Shown here one piece after another: positions 47,056 through 60,840 of a DNA stretch of 64,000 nt (positions are counted from its first letter, which is position 1; every line of letters begins with the position of its first letter). A program made the translations under genes and the position numbers. The notes below the pieces were generated by a model that was not told the DNA's origin, did not search any database, and saw nothing but the letters and a program-made list of their open reading frames with translations. The DNA is from Hyperoplus lanceolatus (lineage: Eukaryota > Chordata > Actinopteri > Uranoscopiformes > Ammodytidae): contig CM049407.1 of NCBI GenBank assembly GCA_026929865.2, forward strand, positions 16,430,501 to 16,494,500, read 5' to 3'.

Positions 47056-49284
47056 TTATCCGAAATCGGGTCGCGGGGGCAGCAGCTTGAGCAGGGAACC
47101 CCAAACTTCTCTTTCCCGGGCCACATCAACCAGCTCTGACTGGGGGATCCCGAGGCGTTCCCAGGCCAGGGTGGAGATATAATCTCTCCACCTAGTCCTG
47201 GGTCTTCCCCGAGGCCTCCTTCCAGCTGGACGCTCCTGGAACACCTCCCTAGGGAGGCGCCCTGGGGGCATCCTTACCAGATGCCCGAACCACCTCAACT
47301 GGCTCCTTTCAACGCAAAGGAGTAGCGGCTCTGCCCCGAGTTCCTCACGAATGACTGAGCTTCTCACCCTATCTCTAAGGGAGACGCCAGCCACTCTCCT
47401 GAGAAAGCCCATTTCGGCCGCTTGTACCCGCGATCTCGTTCTTTCGGTCATTACCCAGCCTTCATGACCATAGGTGAGGGTAGGAACAAAGATCGCCCGG
47501 TAGATCGAAAGCTTTGCCTTACGACTCAGCTCTCTTTTCGTCACAACAGTGCGGTAAAGCGAGTGCAAAACCGCCCCTGCTGCTCCGATTCTACGGCCAA
47601 TCTCACGCTCCATTGTTCCCTCACTCGCAAACAAGACCTCGAGGTACTTAAACTCCTTCACTTGGGGTAAGGACTCATTCCCTACCTGTAGTCGACAATC
47701 CATCGGTTTCCTGCTGAGCACCATGGCCTCAGATTTAGAGGTACTGATCCTCATCCCAACCGCTTCACACTCGGCTGCAAACCGATCCAATGAGAGCTGA
47801 AGGTCACAGGCCGATGATGCCATCAGAACCACATCATCCGCAAACAGCAGAGATGAGATCTTCAGCCCACCAAACTGCAACCCCTCCCCACCACGACTAC
47901 GCCTTGATATCCTGTCCATGAATATCACAAACAGGATTGGTGATAAAGCGCAGCCCTGGCGGAGGCCAACCCCCACCGGAAACAGGTCTGACTTACTACC
48001 GAGAACCCGTACACAGCTCTCGCTTTGAGTGTACAGAGATTGGATGGCCCTCAGAAGAGACACCCTCACCCCATACTCCCGCAGCACCCCCCACAGTATC
48101 TCCCGGGGAACCCGGTCATAAGCCTTCTCCAGATCTACAAAACACATGTAGACTGGATGAGCAAACTCCCAAGCTCCCTCTAGGATCCTTGCGAGAGTGA
48201 AGAGCTGGTCCGTTGTTCCACGGCCAGGACGGAATCCGCATTGTTCCTCTTCAATCTGAGGTTCGACTATCGGCCGAACCCTCCTTTCCAGCACCTTGGA
48301 GTAGACTTTGCCGGGAAGGCTGAGAAGTGTGATACCCCGGTAGTTGGAACACACTCTCTGGTCCCCCTTTTTGAAAATAGGAACCACCACCCCGGTCTGC
48401 CACTCCTTCGGCACTGTACCCGACTTCCACGCAATGTTGAAGAGGCGTGTCATCCAAGACAGCCCCTCCACACCCATTGCTTTCAGCATTTCTGGACGGA
48501 TCTCATCAACCCCCGGGGCTTTGCCACTGTGGAGTTGTTTGACTACCTCAGTGACTTCCACCAGGGAAATTGACGATGATCCCCCATCAGCCTCCAGCTC
48601 TGCCTCCAACATAGAGGGCGTGTTAGTCGGATTCAGGAGTTCCTCAAAGTGCTCTTTCCACCGACCGACTACCTCCTCAGTTGAGGTCAACAGCGTCCCA
48701 TCCTGACTGTACACAGCTTGGATGGTTCCCCGCTTCCCCCTCCTGAGGTGCCGGACGGTCTTCCAGAAACACTTTGGTGCCGACCGAAAGTCCTTCTCCA
48801 TGGTTTCTCCGAACTTCTCCCACACCCGCTGCTTTGCCTCGGTCACGGCAGAAGCTGCAGCCCTTCGGGCCTGTCGGTACCTTGCAACTGCCTCAGGAGT
48901 CCCCCGAGATAACATATCCCGGAAGCACTCCTTCTTCAGTCGGACGGCTTCCCTGACCACCGAGGTCCACCACGGCGTTCGAGGGTTACCGCCCCTTGAG
49001 GCACCTAAGACCTTGAGACCACAGCTGTCTGCCGCGGCTTCAGCAATGGAAGTTTTGAACATCGACCACTCGGGTTCAATGCCCCCAACCTCCACAGGGA
49101 TGCTAGAAAAACTCTGCAGGAGGTGCGAATTAAAGATCTCTTGAACAGGGGCCTCCGCCAGACGTTCCCAGTTCACCCGCACTACCCGTTTGGGCTTACC
49201 AGGTCTGTCCAGAGTCTTCCCCCACCCTTTGACCCAACTCACAACCAGATGGTGATCAGTTGACAGCTCCGCCCCTCTCTTCAC
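47056..49284 (-). CDS. RTE reverse transcriptase (742-codon open frame)
   Basis: This long open frame starts in the tail of the endonuclease domain (STDHHLV at residues 8-14) and continues through the reverse transcriptase. Seen in order: [10 protein letters not shown] (about 258), [10 protein letters not shown] (about 314), the first catalytic Asp in [10 protein letters not shown] (382-391), [13 protein letters not shown] (about 440), and the catalytic [10 protein letters not shown] with FADD at 481-484. A zinc-knuckle-free C-terminal part ends [13 protein letters not shown]...RPDFG. At residues 545-550 FKYLEV stands where the family usually has FKYLGV. The frame is not an independent gene; it is the downstream part of a single ORF separated from its N-terminus by a one-base shift. 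Confidence 0.9.
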   Translation of the reverse strand: MKRGAELSTDHHLVVSWVKGWGKTLDRPGKPKRVVRVNWERLAEAPVQEIFNSHLLQSFSSIPVEVGGIEPEWSMFKTSIAEAAADSCGLKVLGASRGGNPRTPWWTSVVREAVRLKKECFRDMLSRGTPEAVARYRQARRAAASAVTEAKQRVWEKFGETMEKDFRSAPKCFWKTVRHLRRGKRGTIQAVYSQDGTLLTSTEEVVGRWKEHFEELLNPTNTPSMLEAELEADGGSSSISLVEVTEVVKQLHSGKAPGVDEIRPEMLKAMGVEGLSWMTRLFNIAWKSGTVPKEWQTGVVVPIFKKGDQRVCSNYRGITLLSLPGKVYSKVLERRVRPIVEPQIEEEQCGFRPGRGTTDQLFTLARILEGAWEFAHPVYMCFVDLEKAYDRVPREILWGVLREYGVRVSLLRAIQSLYTQSESCVRVLGSKSDLFPVGVGLRQGCALSPILFVIFMDRISRRSRGGEGLQFGGLKISSLLFADDVVLMASSACDLQLSLDRFAAECEAVGMRISTSKSEAMVLSRKPMDCRLQVGNESLPQVKEFKYLEVLFASEGTMEREIGRRIGAAGAVLHSLYRTVVTKRELSRKAKLSIYRAIFVPTLTYGHEGWVMTERTRSRVQAAEMGFLRRVAGVSLRDRVRSSVIREELGAEPLLLCVERSQLRWFGHLVRMPPGRLPREVFQERPAGRRPRGRPRTRWRDYISTLAWERLGIPQSELVDVAREREVWGSLLKLLPPRPDFG

Positions 49285-50087
49285 CCGAGTGTCCGAACAT
49301 GCGGCCTCAGATCAGATGATACGATCACGAAATCGATCATCGACCTTCGGCCTAGGGTGCTCTGGTACCATGTACACTTATGAGCATCCTTATGTTCGAA
49401 CATGGTGTTCGTTATAGACAAACCATGACCAGCACAGAAGTCTAACAACAAACGACCACTCGGGTGCAGATCGGGGAGGCCGTTCCTCCCAATCACGCCT
49501 TTCCAGGTGTCTCCATCATTGCCCACGTGCGCGTTAAAGTCTCCCAGCAGAACTATGGAGTCCCCTACCGGAGCCCCATGCAGGACTCCGTTCAGGGTCT
49601 CCAAGAAGGCCGAATACTCCGAACTGCTGTTCGGTGCGTACGCACAAACAACAGTCAGAGTCTTCCCCCCACAACCCGGAGGCGTAGGGAGGCGACCCTC
49701 TCGTCCACCGGGGTAAACTCCTAACGTAGTAGCGCCCAGCCGGGGGCTCGTGAGTATCCCCACACCGGCCCGGCGCCTCACACCTTGGGCAACTCCAGAG
49801 AAGAATAGAGTCCAACCCCTGTCCAGAAGTACGGTTCCAGAGCCAAGACTGTGCGTGGAGGTAAGCCCCACCAGGTCTAATTGGTAGCGCTCCACCTCCC
49901 GCACCAGTTCCAGCTCCTTCCCCCACAGCGAGGTGACGTTCCACGTCCCCAAAGCCAGCCTCTGCCGCCCGGGTCTGGTCCGTTGTGGTCCCCGCCCTTC
50001 ACTGCCACCCTTTAGGCAGCGCACCCGACCCCAGCGGTTCCTCCGACGAGTGGTGGGCCCATCGGTCATAGAGGGGGTTGGTGCCAC
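49281..50087 (-). pseudogene. RTE endonuclease (APE-type) part of the ORF, frameshifted
   Basis: This open stretch of 268 codons carries the exonuclease/endonuclease/phosphatase fold signature: [11 protein letters not shown] near residue 45, [13 protein letters not shown] near 146, LGDFNAHVG at 181-189 and [12 protein letters not shown] near 249. In the family this enzyme nicks the target for reverse transcription. Residues of about 122-141 (about 49665-49724) read out of frame with family sequence and are flanked by family-like sequence, so two compensating indels are likely. The frame then shifts again near 49285-49300: the last endonuclease motif, STDHHLV, is in the next open frame. The start codon is uncertain; the ATG at 50087 follows about 300 bp of 5' leader. 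Confidence 0.85.
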
Positions 50088-50989
50088 GTAGCTTCTTCGG
50101 GCTGTGCCCGGCCGGGCCCCGTGGCAGACCCGGCCACCAGACGCTCGCAGGCTCGCCCTTTCTGGGCCTGGCTCCAGACGGGGGCCCCGGGCTTCCTCCG
50201 GGCAGGGTCTCTCCTCCTCTTTGGTGATTTTCCATAGGGTCTTTTTGAACCATTCTTAGTCGGGCCCCTCACCTGAGACCACTTTGCCTTGGGAGACCCT
50301 ACCAGGAGCACTAGGCTCCGGACAACACAGCTCCCAGGTTCACAGGGGCACACAAACCTCTCCACCACGGTAAGGTGATGGTTCCCGGAGAGGCAATTTA
50401 ATCATATCATTTGTAATTTTTAAACGCTTTTAAAAATACTTTAATTCAGTATTACAAATTTCTATCAATTGAATTTTCTTTTGAATAGCTGGTTCCACTT
50501 ATGAGGTAAAAGTATTGGTGACAGTATTAGAGCCTGCTGGTCTGCATTAGTAGTTATGTGTTTTTGTTAACATGTGTTTTCTGGTATAAAATGTTTTATG
50601 AATTGCTTATAAGACAAAACCTGTTCTTAAAACAGGACACAATTTGACATTACTTTTGGACATGTCCATTATTGATGCAGCGACGCAAAAAGCTGGCAAC
50701 ATTAAAGGGTGGAGTTCACACTCGGTGTGAGACCTTCTGCTCATGCAGAAGATGTATTTTTATAGCTCACACTTCCTGCTTCCACTCCTGTTATTTTTGC
50801 TAAATGTGTCCTACTATACAGGTGTTTTTTTTAAATATAAAGAATGCCTCTTATAGCATGAGTGAATGAGAAGCTCTGCTGTCCATGGCTGAATCATGCT
50901 TACATAGACATACAAACAGAACTCTTATGCAAATTGTAATTGTGTCACTGTCAGCCTACATTGAATCAAATGTAATTTCATTACTTTAA

Positions 50990-51574
50990 AGAGGACCTAT
51001 TATACTACTTCTACGTTTTACACTGCTATAGAGCAACCTGACACGAATCACATCACAAAAAACTATGTAGATTTTCGGGAAGCTCTTTCTCTTATTTTGG
51101 CGATCCAGCACGTCCTGTCAACACTTGAGTGTGTGTGCTTCGGGCATCTCCACTCACTCCGCCTGTGCTTCGGCAATCTCCGCTCGCCTCCCCCCCCCCT
51201 CCTGCAAACCCCACTCCGTTGTGATTAGTTACCTTCCTTCCGGAACACGGGAAGCGCGAGCATGGACCTATAAGGGCGCGAGGCAGACGCGAACAGGGAT
51301 GTGACAGCATTACCATACATGGAAACATCCGCGTGGTGACTTCACGAAGTTACATGCGACGTCACGAAGTTACAAAGCGTCAAGCCGCTTTGAACACGTG
51401 ACTTCTTGACTGGCTAGAATAGTGTCTAGTGCTCTGCACACCCCAGACGGTCAGCAGGGAATACGTCGAAATGCATGTAAGTCATTATTTGATAATTTAG
51501 TGGTTAAGCATGACTATAAATCATCATAACAACGTTTATAGGTCATAAAAGTCAAAAAGCATCATAGGTCCGCT
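50990..51574 (-). mobile_element. TTAA-flanked MITE, family 1, copy 2
   Basis: This is an inverted copy of 2092-2693 with the same ends (AGAGGACCTATTATAC and ATCATAGGTCCGCT) and TTAA on both sides (50986-50989 and 51575-51578). One base in the right terminus differs (GGTCCGCT). It is 585 bp long. Confidence 0.88.
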
Positions 51575-51578
51575 TTAA

Positions 51579-54500
51579 AGAGATAATTCATTTTTTCAAA
51601 TTTTTAACTGATTGCTAAATATTCTCTTGGAACACTGCTTTCTTGAAGACTGATGGTGCACTCAAACTAGGCCATCTGTACCGTGCCCAAGTACTTTTGC
51701 CCCCTGAAGTCTAGTTTTTTCGACCAATGTGTCTGCTCCGTTCCGTTCTCAAGTACAGTACACTTTGTCAGCTCAGACACAATTGGGAGAGGTGTGCTTG
51801 GGGACGGTACAGATGCTAATGAGCTGACGCACAAGCATGCACATAGACAGCCATCCTGACATCAAGTTATAAGAGACTGTTTCCCACGACCCAATACGCC
51901 CATGTGCAAAACGGAAATTAGAAAAAAATGTGCAGAAGGATTCGCGTTTGTCTGAAGAAGTTGATTAATTACACTCTGATTCTGATATTGTCACTGTATA
52001 CTCCCGGCTAATGCTAGCGCTAACATTAAGCACAACAACAGCGGCTGATACATCGTAAGGATTTGCGATCAGACGTCTTTCAGCGGGACGATCTGCAAGT
52101 GTAGCCTAGTGAGTGAATGATTGCGTGTGATTGCCTGTCCTCTCTCTCTCACTCTCTCTCTCTCACACAAACTGACAGACAGGCAGAGAGGAAGAGAGAG
52201 CGGTCTTCAGTTTATAGTTTTGCTTGTTAAAACAGAGTGATCATCCCTGACTTTATAGGCATGACTCTCTCTGACCCCCTGTATACACCGCAAGCATCTC
52301 AAGTTTTACTTTACACGTTTACGCGTCTTGCACAGAAACCCTTTCATTTGAATCTCTGCAGCTGTCTGGGGCTCACGCTTCAGCTGTGTCTCACAGCAAC
52401 GCAACCTGAATTGTGTGATTGATTTGTGTAGTAGCCTCATCATCAGTGTTGGACCTTAACTTTCTTCCCTCAGTAAAACCCAGAAATTGATTAAACTGAG
52501 CCTTATTAGTCAAATATCACATACTTTCTTTGTACAATAGTATAACAGTCCTTGAAATGACAGCGAATTGTAGTGTAGCAAAAGTACAGTAGCCTCAGTA
52601 TTATTCACACCTGGCTGCCTCAGTGAGCCTCGGTTTTTCGTTCCTTGCATTAAGTTCTCTGCTGAAGTAGAAAAATAACTCCACAGTGTGCAGATATAAT
52701 GTTAAGTACAAACATATATAGTATATAAAAGTACAAACATAGATACAAATCCTAAAGAGTGAATACTGCATTTAAAACAACTACCAGTTTAACTGTGTAA
52801 TCTAATTAGAATTAATGATTTGTGGCTCAAGTCCAACTCAGTCTGCCATGCTGCATTCACAGTAATGGAAATAGTGGACGAGGAGGTTTGGCGGATCGAG
52901 TGAAGAGGGAGAAAAAAGGGACTTCGAGCTAGTTAAATAGATGCGTGTAGTGGACCATATCAAAGCTCTCTGTTTATATGTCTTGTTGTATTTCACTTTG
53001 GTTTAATCTGTCACATCACCTCAGACAGTTTGGCAATTCAGTAAAAATCATTATAACAAATAACTATTAGAAGTACCTTTTTGTGAGAATATTTTAAAAT
53101 ACTCTAAGTTGGAGAATAGAGGTGTACATGTAATGAAGCCATTAAAAGACGAGAAATACAAGGCGCAAATAAAGGCGTAAATCCTCTGTGCCTTTCTGAA
53201 TTTCTTTCTGGTGCAAGCACACTCACAGTAAACTGTTATTGTGTTTTGCGTAGTCATATTTGAAGAATGCCTGAAGCAAATTAGGGTTGTGGCATGCATG
53301 CAGACCGTATAGTGAGATGAACATCATCTCTGGTATCCAAAGTAACAAGGCAAACCGTTTCATCACAGCACCATCTTGGCCCGGTTGAAGGCAGGGTTCT
53401 TGACAGTGCACTACAGGGGCATAGGGTTGGAGGTGGAACAGAGCAGCCATGCCCACCTCTTAGGTCTCTTAACCTACTGATGGAAGGGCTTTTGTGGATC
53501 TGTGGCACTTTCATCAACCGCTGATGAGCATGAAAGGTCCCTCTTTGAGAACACTTACACAAAAGTGCAGAGGGCAAAGTAATACCAGGACTTGAAGTAA
53601 TAGCTTTCCAGGACTCTGTCAAAAAAGTCCAAGGGCTGAATACTGCAGAGTTCCACAGAGAGGGTACTGTGGAAGAAGAGTGTGGGATCGTGAGAAGAGT
53701 GTGGGATCAAGATGGATTTGTGATGTGTTATTTATTAAGGGCATTTATGGTTCTCAACGGATGAGTCACACCGCTTTGGGTGAATTTTGGTTCAGAGCGA
53801 CTGTACATTTGAACCTGCCCAAAAACATCATTATGTACTTCTCCATTATTATTCACCATCTCTCATCAATAACATTAAAAACAGACATGTTGATATTTAG
53901 CATTGTGCCTAATGAAATCTGCGATCATGAGGGGATGCTAATGGCTGCTTTTAAAAACTACTCATATTAAGACAATCTGTCAGTTAATGGGAGCTGAAGG
54001 GGAGATAATCATGCCGGGCTAATAGAAGGGGATGTTTGAAGAGGTGAATAAAATTAGGCACAGGGATATTGAGTCATGTCTCAATTTGACTTCATTATGC
54101 CATGCCTGCACAGCAGCCCCTTATGTCCCTCCAACATTGCTGCCTATTTGGCCACTCTCTGCTCACTTCTGTACGTCAGAGTGGACCACAGAGTGTTTAG
54201 TCTTTCAGTCTTTAGTTTATCATATAACAAATTAGGTATGATTGTGCAAAACTTTAATTTATTTTTGTAATAAAACTAGTGTAATGAATCAATATGTGAG
54301 AGTGTCTGTGATGGTTATGGGGGTATAGGTAGTGGCCTGTGAAAACAGGTATTGGATCGTGAGGACACCAAAAAGTGATTTTGACAATAAGCATTCTCCA
54401 GAATTGCTGGCACAACCTTTAACATGCCATGGTTGAGACCAAACAGTGGACAGAATTTGATTTTGTTTTAACCTATGGCCTCAAACAACACTGTTTTCTG

Positions 54501-55300
54501 TCCTAAGGTTACACATTTATAAGAATACATTTAGACTTTTAACTAAAAAGAAAGAAAAAAAAGTTGATCACAAAAAAAGAATACATTTCTCCATAGTTTC
54601 ATAACCTAAAGCCTCTAAAGAGACAATAACTGTTGTTGTTTTTGATTTTGCTCTCCTCAGTTTTGACAGCACTTTGATAAAACACATGTCACTGCTAATG
54701 CCACAACACACTGAAAACCAGCTGGGAAACATCAAAAGACAATCAAATATAAGTAGCGCACAGTTGGAGCCAACGTGGTTGTACAACACTGTCTCTATGA
54801 TTAGACTGAAATAGATTTGATTAGAAGGAAAACACTGGAAGGGAGTTGTTTACTTGTCCCCAAAAGATACACACACGAAAGCTTGGAAGCACATACAATA
54901 CACATTTTTTAGCTAGTTTGGATGTACTTCCTCTATCCCCCATTCTAGTCAAATGATGGGCATAAATGCACCCTCACCTGCTAAGATACACAGATGTGCA
55001 CAGATACAAGCAGTGCATGTGAATGCGTGAAGAATCATGCCTTAGTATTAGGACGTGTTACACACTTTTGAAACTAAGCTGGCGGGATTATTCCAAGAAT
55101 TTACATGTTACTTTGCTGAGGAAAACTCAGCAACTTCACATCAGTCAACATGATCCATATTCTAAGTGAACATGCCACATGGAATTTTAGTGGGAAATTG
55201 CAACGATGTGGTTGTAATACGAACGCAGACTGCATACAGAGGTGAGAACCTACCCTACCTGACAGAGGCACACACTTTTTTTAAAAGCACAATTATAAGT
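51579..55300. other. Intergenic, no gene seen
   Basis: A possible single-ended MITE terminus lies at 51656-51830 (GGTGCACTCAAACTAGGCC) and a CT tract at 52138. The frame at 53281-53622 on the minus strand is not recognised and overlaps another frame. Confidence 0.5.
52138..52200. repeat. CT/GA-rich low-complexity tract
   Basis: TCTCTCTCTCACTCTCTCTC is followed after a short gap by a purine stretch GAGAGGAAGAGAGAG, giving an inverted low-complexity pair. Confidence 0.75.
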
Positions 55301-55540
55301 GCGGCTGTGGTGAAGCAGGTAGGGCGGTCGTCCACTGGGTTGCAGGGTCGGTGGTTTGATGCCCCGTCTCCCTGCCACATGTCGAAGTGTCCCTGGTCAA
55401 GACACTGAACCCTAAATTGCTCCTGATAGTTAGCTTGGACCCTGCGTGGTAGTTGTTGCTATCAGTGTATGAAGGTGTGTGTGATTGGGTGACAGCAATA
55501 CCTGGGCTTTGCTAAATTGACAGATAGCCTGTAACATTCC
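55301..55540 (+). mobile_element. SINE of another tRNA-derived type
   Basis: GCGGCTGTGGTGAAGCAGGT is followed by GGTGGTTTGATGCCC (B-box-like), then GTCGAAGTGTCCCTGGTCAA and GACACTGAACCC, a body shared by many fish repeats, and GTGTGATTGGGTGACAGC near the 3' side. It is not related to the other SINEs past the tRNA-like head. Confidence 0.65.
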
Positions 55541-58500
55541 TTGCTGGCTACCATATGATTTCATAAGATCAGCTACCTTACTTATAAGCAGTTGTAAATT
55601 ATGGTCACTGAAAAATCCCCTGTATCATGGTACTGTGTTTTGAGAGCTGAGGCACATTATAACCCCAATTAATGGATTGGGTTGAGAAAAGGTTCTCAAG
55701 AGAGCAAGGAACTTTGTATACTATAATAGAAAATGAGCTAACATTTGGAGCCTGAAGTCCTCATCTGTTAGGTTAGTTCTTCATCTATGCATTAAATCAG
55801 ATCCCTGGGGACCTTCATTCAAGCGAGAAGCCCTGGGAGATTTGAGTAAGGGGTTTAGAGCAAGATAAACAAACTCCTGCTCCTACAAAACAACACATTT
55901 ACAAAATCTATACGTGCAATTAGACATATACCACAAATAACTCCTTTTCACCACTGAAAAGTGTGTCTGGATTTCATTTATTTTATTGTGCTATGTTTGT
56001 TTGTTTGTCTATTCAGGATCCTCATTAGCTCCAGCATTGCAGCCGGTATTCTTCCTGAGGTGCTTGTTGTTGTAACATTCCCTTTAATTCAACGTGTACC
56101 CTTTCTTTGATAGGAATTATATTCATATCCAGGGGATAATAAGGGATTATCAGATCTAAATTGGCATTTTGATGACTTTTGAAGAACCATGATCTGCCCT
56201 GAGACAAGAAAAGGCACATTTAGAAGTATATTTTAAATATGAACTCTTCTAGGGGAGCATTCCGAAGTGGAATGAAGTCATCTGCTTATTTCAATCCATT
56301 TTTGAGGCGTGGACTATTTAAGCAGTCCTAAAGTTGCTAGTGATTTTGCTGGCTTGTGTTTTAGTTCTCCTAGGCGACTTGATTGATCTATGGTTGCTTG
56401 ATTATATGTATAATTCTGTTGGAGGCAGAGGCAGAATGATTGATACTGATAACATCCTCCAACAAACCCACGGATGATGTATGATAATATATAATGTTAT
56501 TCCTCTCATCTCACGCTGCTTTTAAGCACTGTGCACACTGTGTGCCTCCCACTGCGGAAATACATAAAAAGTTCCCTACCACTCTTATGTGCACTGTGTA
56601 CTAAACACTTGGCTTCATAGCACTCTGTTTCTCTATTCACTTAATCAGGGGTTCTCCGCTCGAACGCTAACTCTTCCTGGAGTTTTGACCGTGGAAACGT
56701 GGAACAACTGCAGTCAAGCCAGTCTCTCGTTTTTTGCTTGGTCAAATCCAGCCGCTCCTATATCAGCTCCTCAAGCTGGCTCGTTGTGTCCAGTATGGTT
56801 AGTATGGTCCATCTATTATATCTCAAATCACATTTTCAAATTTGGGTTCGATATTTTTGCTGCCACTGAATAACTGCAGTCTGACAAAGCTATTTAAAAA
56901 GGCCAACCAGGGGTAAAAGGATTTGATTAGCATGTCCTCCCATGGGTCATAGTTAGTTAAGCTGTTGTTTTTCTGTGCAGCTCATTACGATGTCTTGTGT
57001 TGCTTCTCATTGTGTAATTCTTTTAAAAACGTGGGTGAGTGAATGAGTAATGAATACATTTTGCAAAGCCACCTTACACCCCCATACACTATTCACTAAC
57101 ATAAACCATTAATTTTGTGTTCCATTGTGCACGATCCTGACAAGATAAAAAAAAAAAAATGTACCCACCACAATGGCTCTTTTATCCTGTCTCTTCTCCC
57201 TCCCTCATGCTCTCACTCCTGACAGTCTATTAAATGTAAGACTTTCAGAAAGTTGTTTAGAGCTTGGACTTGCTCAGTCATTGTTGTGCTTGTTATTTAT
57301 AACCATCAATTTATTCCTCAGAAGAAACACTGAATTTTTTCCCAAAAATTTAGGGTAAAAACTTTTTTCAGCCACACTTGCAATCTGGATTGCCATGACA
57401 TTTCTGAATCCTAAATACTAACTAAATCCCCCTTGACTTTCCAATAAGAACCACAGTTAGGGCAACATTTATCCAACACTTAATGACCAAATATTTGCAA
57501 AAATATCATTAGTCGCTATACTGAACTTTCTGTTTAGTATAATTATGTTAGCTTGATGAACTTAGCCAAAGCTTCACCAAACAGCCAACACAGTCTTGTA
57601 GTGTTGTTGATCAATAATGGTTTATAGAATAACCGGAGCACCTTTATTTCATTTTGTACATGCACATCGAGATACAAACTAAGCTTTCAAAATATTGAGT
57701 AATGGTGGGGATATAGATAATCCACAACACCAGAACATACTTTCATAATTGAGAATGTCACCATTGGACTGGAATGTCTGGTTGCAGCCTTTAGGCCTGG
57801 TGTTGCAATTTTACATTGCAAAAAAGAAAATAAGCTCCTTGTGACATTTTGTTCAACGTAGGAATGCTTGGAGGGACAAGAGCAGATGAGGTAAAAGGAT
57901 GACAAAACACTGTACAATGATGTATTGTGCTTGAATTCCACCCATTCAGTGTTCTAAAAAGTGGAGCTCTCAGCCTGTTTACCCTGTATGTGTAAAGTGT
58001 TCTAAAGCAACACACCGGGAAGAAATGAAAGTTCAACTCCTGACAGGAATGTTACACAGCTCTGACATTGCTTGATTTTGGCATGAAAAGTAAATATGGG
58101 TTCTTCTTATACTAAATTGAATCTTAAATTATACCGTAAGTAACAACCACCACAAACTGTATCAACTTGCCTGTGGATACATAAATGAGATGCCCAACTA
58201 GAAGCTCTTTAAAATGTACATTCAATTAGGAATAAACACTTTGATGTTCCCTTAAAAACTGATATAAAGCATGTTCATCATTAGCCTTTGTCATAAGTTT
58301 AGAATGTGGAAAGGAGTATATAAGGTACACTCTTTGTTATATTTAGCAACATTAGGTCAGCAATAGAATATGCTCTCAGGGCTCTGACTGGTTTATAGCC
58401 AGACAGTCTGTACAACATGGCAAGGATTGAATAATCCATTGCCTTAAAAAATTATTCACAGACATAACCCTATGCAGCGAAACCTAGCCCTTAATGTGGC

Positions 58501-60840
58501 TAAATGAGGAGTGCAGATCGCTTGAATGCTTGTTATCTCTGGTCCCTTGGGGTCAGTAGACACATAGACATACACTTGTTGCACATGTATACATACATAA
58601 ATAATTCTACACACAGATTTGACAATCGGTGCTCTGGTGCAATTTCCTGCTAAAAGTGCCATGTGCTGCAGGTCATAGGTTTAGTCAGGAGCCACAGAGA
58701 CTTTCAGAGGAGTCGAAAGAATGGGCCGCTATAATCGTATATTTTACATTGTTGAAGGAATTTTTTTAACATTGACGGATAAATCTGAAGGTCACCGTCA
58801 TTTTGCTAATTTTGAGTAATTTGTACACCTGTCCGGTTGGTGACGCGAACATATTAATAACTTCACAATTGTCTTAGTTCTCAAGTTCTGGGCTTTGTCT
58901 TTGTTGGATTGAATAATTAAACTGTGGCCAAAGTACTGGGTGATTCCAGTCTCCAGCGTGGCGGCAGAGCGAGGTTTTAGCCTTCAAAACCAGATCACAA
59001 TGTAAACGAGAAACGATCAGGCCAAAACTCAGTACCTGATGACAGTCGCCTCTGACTGTCTCAAGTGAGCGCACAATCCAAATCCATGGATCAGAAGGAA
59101 GGGATAAGTTTAGCTACGGCTTCAAAAGGTTGATTGAGTTTAAAAATATACAGTATATATTTCAAAAGTTATATATTTTACTTGTAATCTGCCAATTTTG
59201 CAAATTCCATTATATGCAATTGGCCATATAAGAGAATTTACCAAAAAGAGATAACATTTTTTAATTGGCCTTGGCTGTCACTGCCGGGGGAAACAATACA
59301 TTTTTTCTGCCTGGATAATTGTGGATATGAAGCGACCTCACTATGACTGTTTGTTTTTTTCAATCTAGAACTTTGAATTCCCAATTTGCAAACTTGTTCT
59401 TCATATGTGCCATTAAACTGGATATTAAATTCCATCATATATGCCTTGCCTTCATTTAAAAAATGTAATGACTAGTTAATAAAAGATCATGAAAGATGTC
59501 TGGCGCCTGAGTGACCTCATAGTGTGGAACTCTTAGTGTATGCAGGAGGGGCAGGGTGCGACTGCAGCTCACAGCACTTTGTTTCCTCCTCATTGCACCT
59601 AATAAGTAAAAAGCATACCCCACCATGGCAAGCATTTCATTCCCTTCATTATAATTTAATTGTGAATGAGAATAGTCCCTTTTTCCAAATTATGAAACTG
59701 AAGAAGAACAAAAACGCTTGTCGGCGAAAAGCCTCAATTTTTTTTATTCTCATCATTCTTTTGGACCAGTGAATGAAGCAGTCACAGTAATGTCACATCA
59801 TGACACACATCCTTCCATGACTCTTGAGGAAAGTGATGCTGCCCTCATCAAATAGAGCTATGCAGCGAGGTCCCTTTACAATTTGAGGAAACACTGACAG
59901 CATAGTGATAGATAGCAGTTGCCTAAGTTAAAAAGGTCATACACAGAATATGACTTAAATGATCATCTAATTGCATTGCCGGGTATACAGGGAATATTCA
60001 TAATAAATGTGTGAGGAGCTCATAATATGTGAAGGAGAGATAAAAGGAATCAGTGGTGGAAAAGTTGTTTTGATAGCAGAATGTTGTAATACCTCTACAG
60101 CTAATACTGCTTTCTGTTTCAATATCTAATGAAATATTAATAATTGTTACACATTCATTAAATTGATAGAAGTAGATTATTTTTTACAAAAACATTTGTG
60201 TTATCATTAGCAATTCATTAGCCTATTAGATATGCACAGCGATGTAGCCTGTGGTTACAATATTTAAAGTAATTCCCCAGTTTATTCTTATGATCTGTGC
60301 TAATTGAATGCAGTTATATGAAGATGCGAAATAATTCAAAGTAATTTATGCATTAGGAATCTATTGTTGCCACATAATGTCTTAAAGGAATACCATTGCA
60401 TGTCTCCAAAGAATAGGGGAAACTAATGATTTTCATTGGCGTAATTAAAATCACATTTGCAAGAATTGCCCTAGCATTTCCTCTCACCTCTTAATCCCTG
60501 TGCAAGCGTCACATACACCTTTAACAACAGAGCTAATCTGAAGGCAGAATAATATCAATGTATCACATTTTTTTAAATAAAAGCTTTATAAATGCACACA
60601 ACCTCTCTTTGGTTAGTGGCTGAATTGAAAAAAAAAAAAAACAAATGAGGGGTGATTTCTAGGTGGTATGGTCTGTTAAGCATGTATTGACCAACAGATG
60701 GAGCTAAAATATTTTTTTTATACATCATAGATACAAAATTGTGACTGGTGGTGTGGGTTTAGAATGTGTCCTGTTTCGGGGACGTGCCTGAAATAATCAT
60801 TTTCAAATGTGTGTATTAATCTGGTCATAAAATAAACCAA
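55541..60840. other. Intergenic, no gene seen
   Basis: More than 5 kb of AT-rich DNA without recognised repeats or coding exons. Confidence 0.5.

Larger units (their letters stand above)
47028..50393 (-). mobile_element. RTE-clade (Rex3-like) non-LTR retrotransposon, near full length
   Basis: The element is 3.37 kb on the minus strand. Both flanks carry the 12-mer CAATTTAATCAT (47016-47027 and 50394-50405), read as the target-site duplication. The 3' end is a (GAT)n-type tail, seen here as the ATC run after 47024, in line with the short GATG-like tails of fish Rex3/RTE elements. The 5' end begins CTCTCCGGGAACCATCACC. Between them lie an APE-type endonuclease and a reverse transcriptase, broken by frameshifts, so this copy looks non-autonomous now. 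An intact duplication and high coding integrity argue for a fairly young insertion. Confidence 0.93.

Noticed and set aside
47422..50368. Many + strand frames (for example 48722-49144) and other minus frames opposite or beside the RTE element
   Set aside because: They are shadows of the reverse transcriptase and endonuclease frames.
53281..53622. 113-codon minus frame at 53281-53622
   Set aside because: No recognisable domain, no splice-consistent partner and overlap with another frame of similar length.
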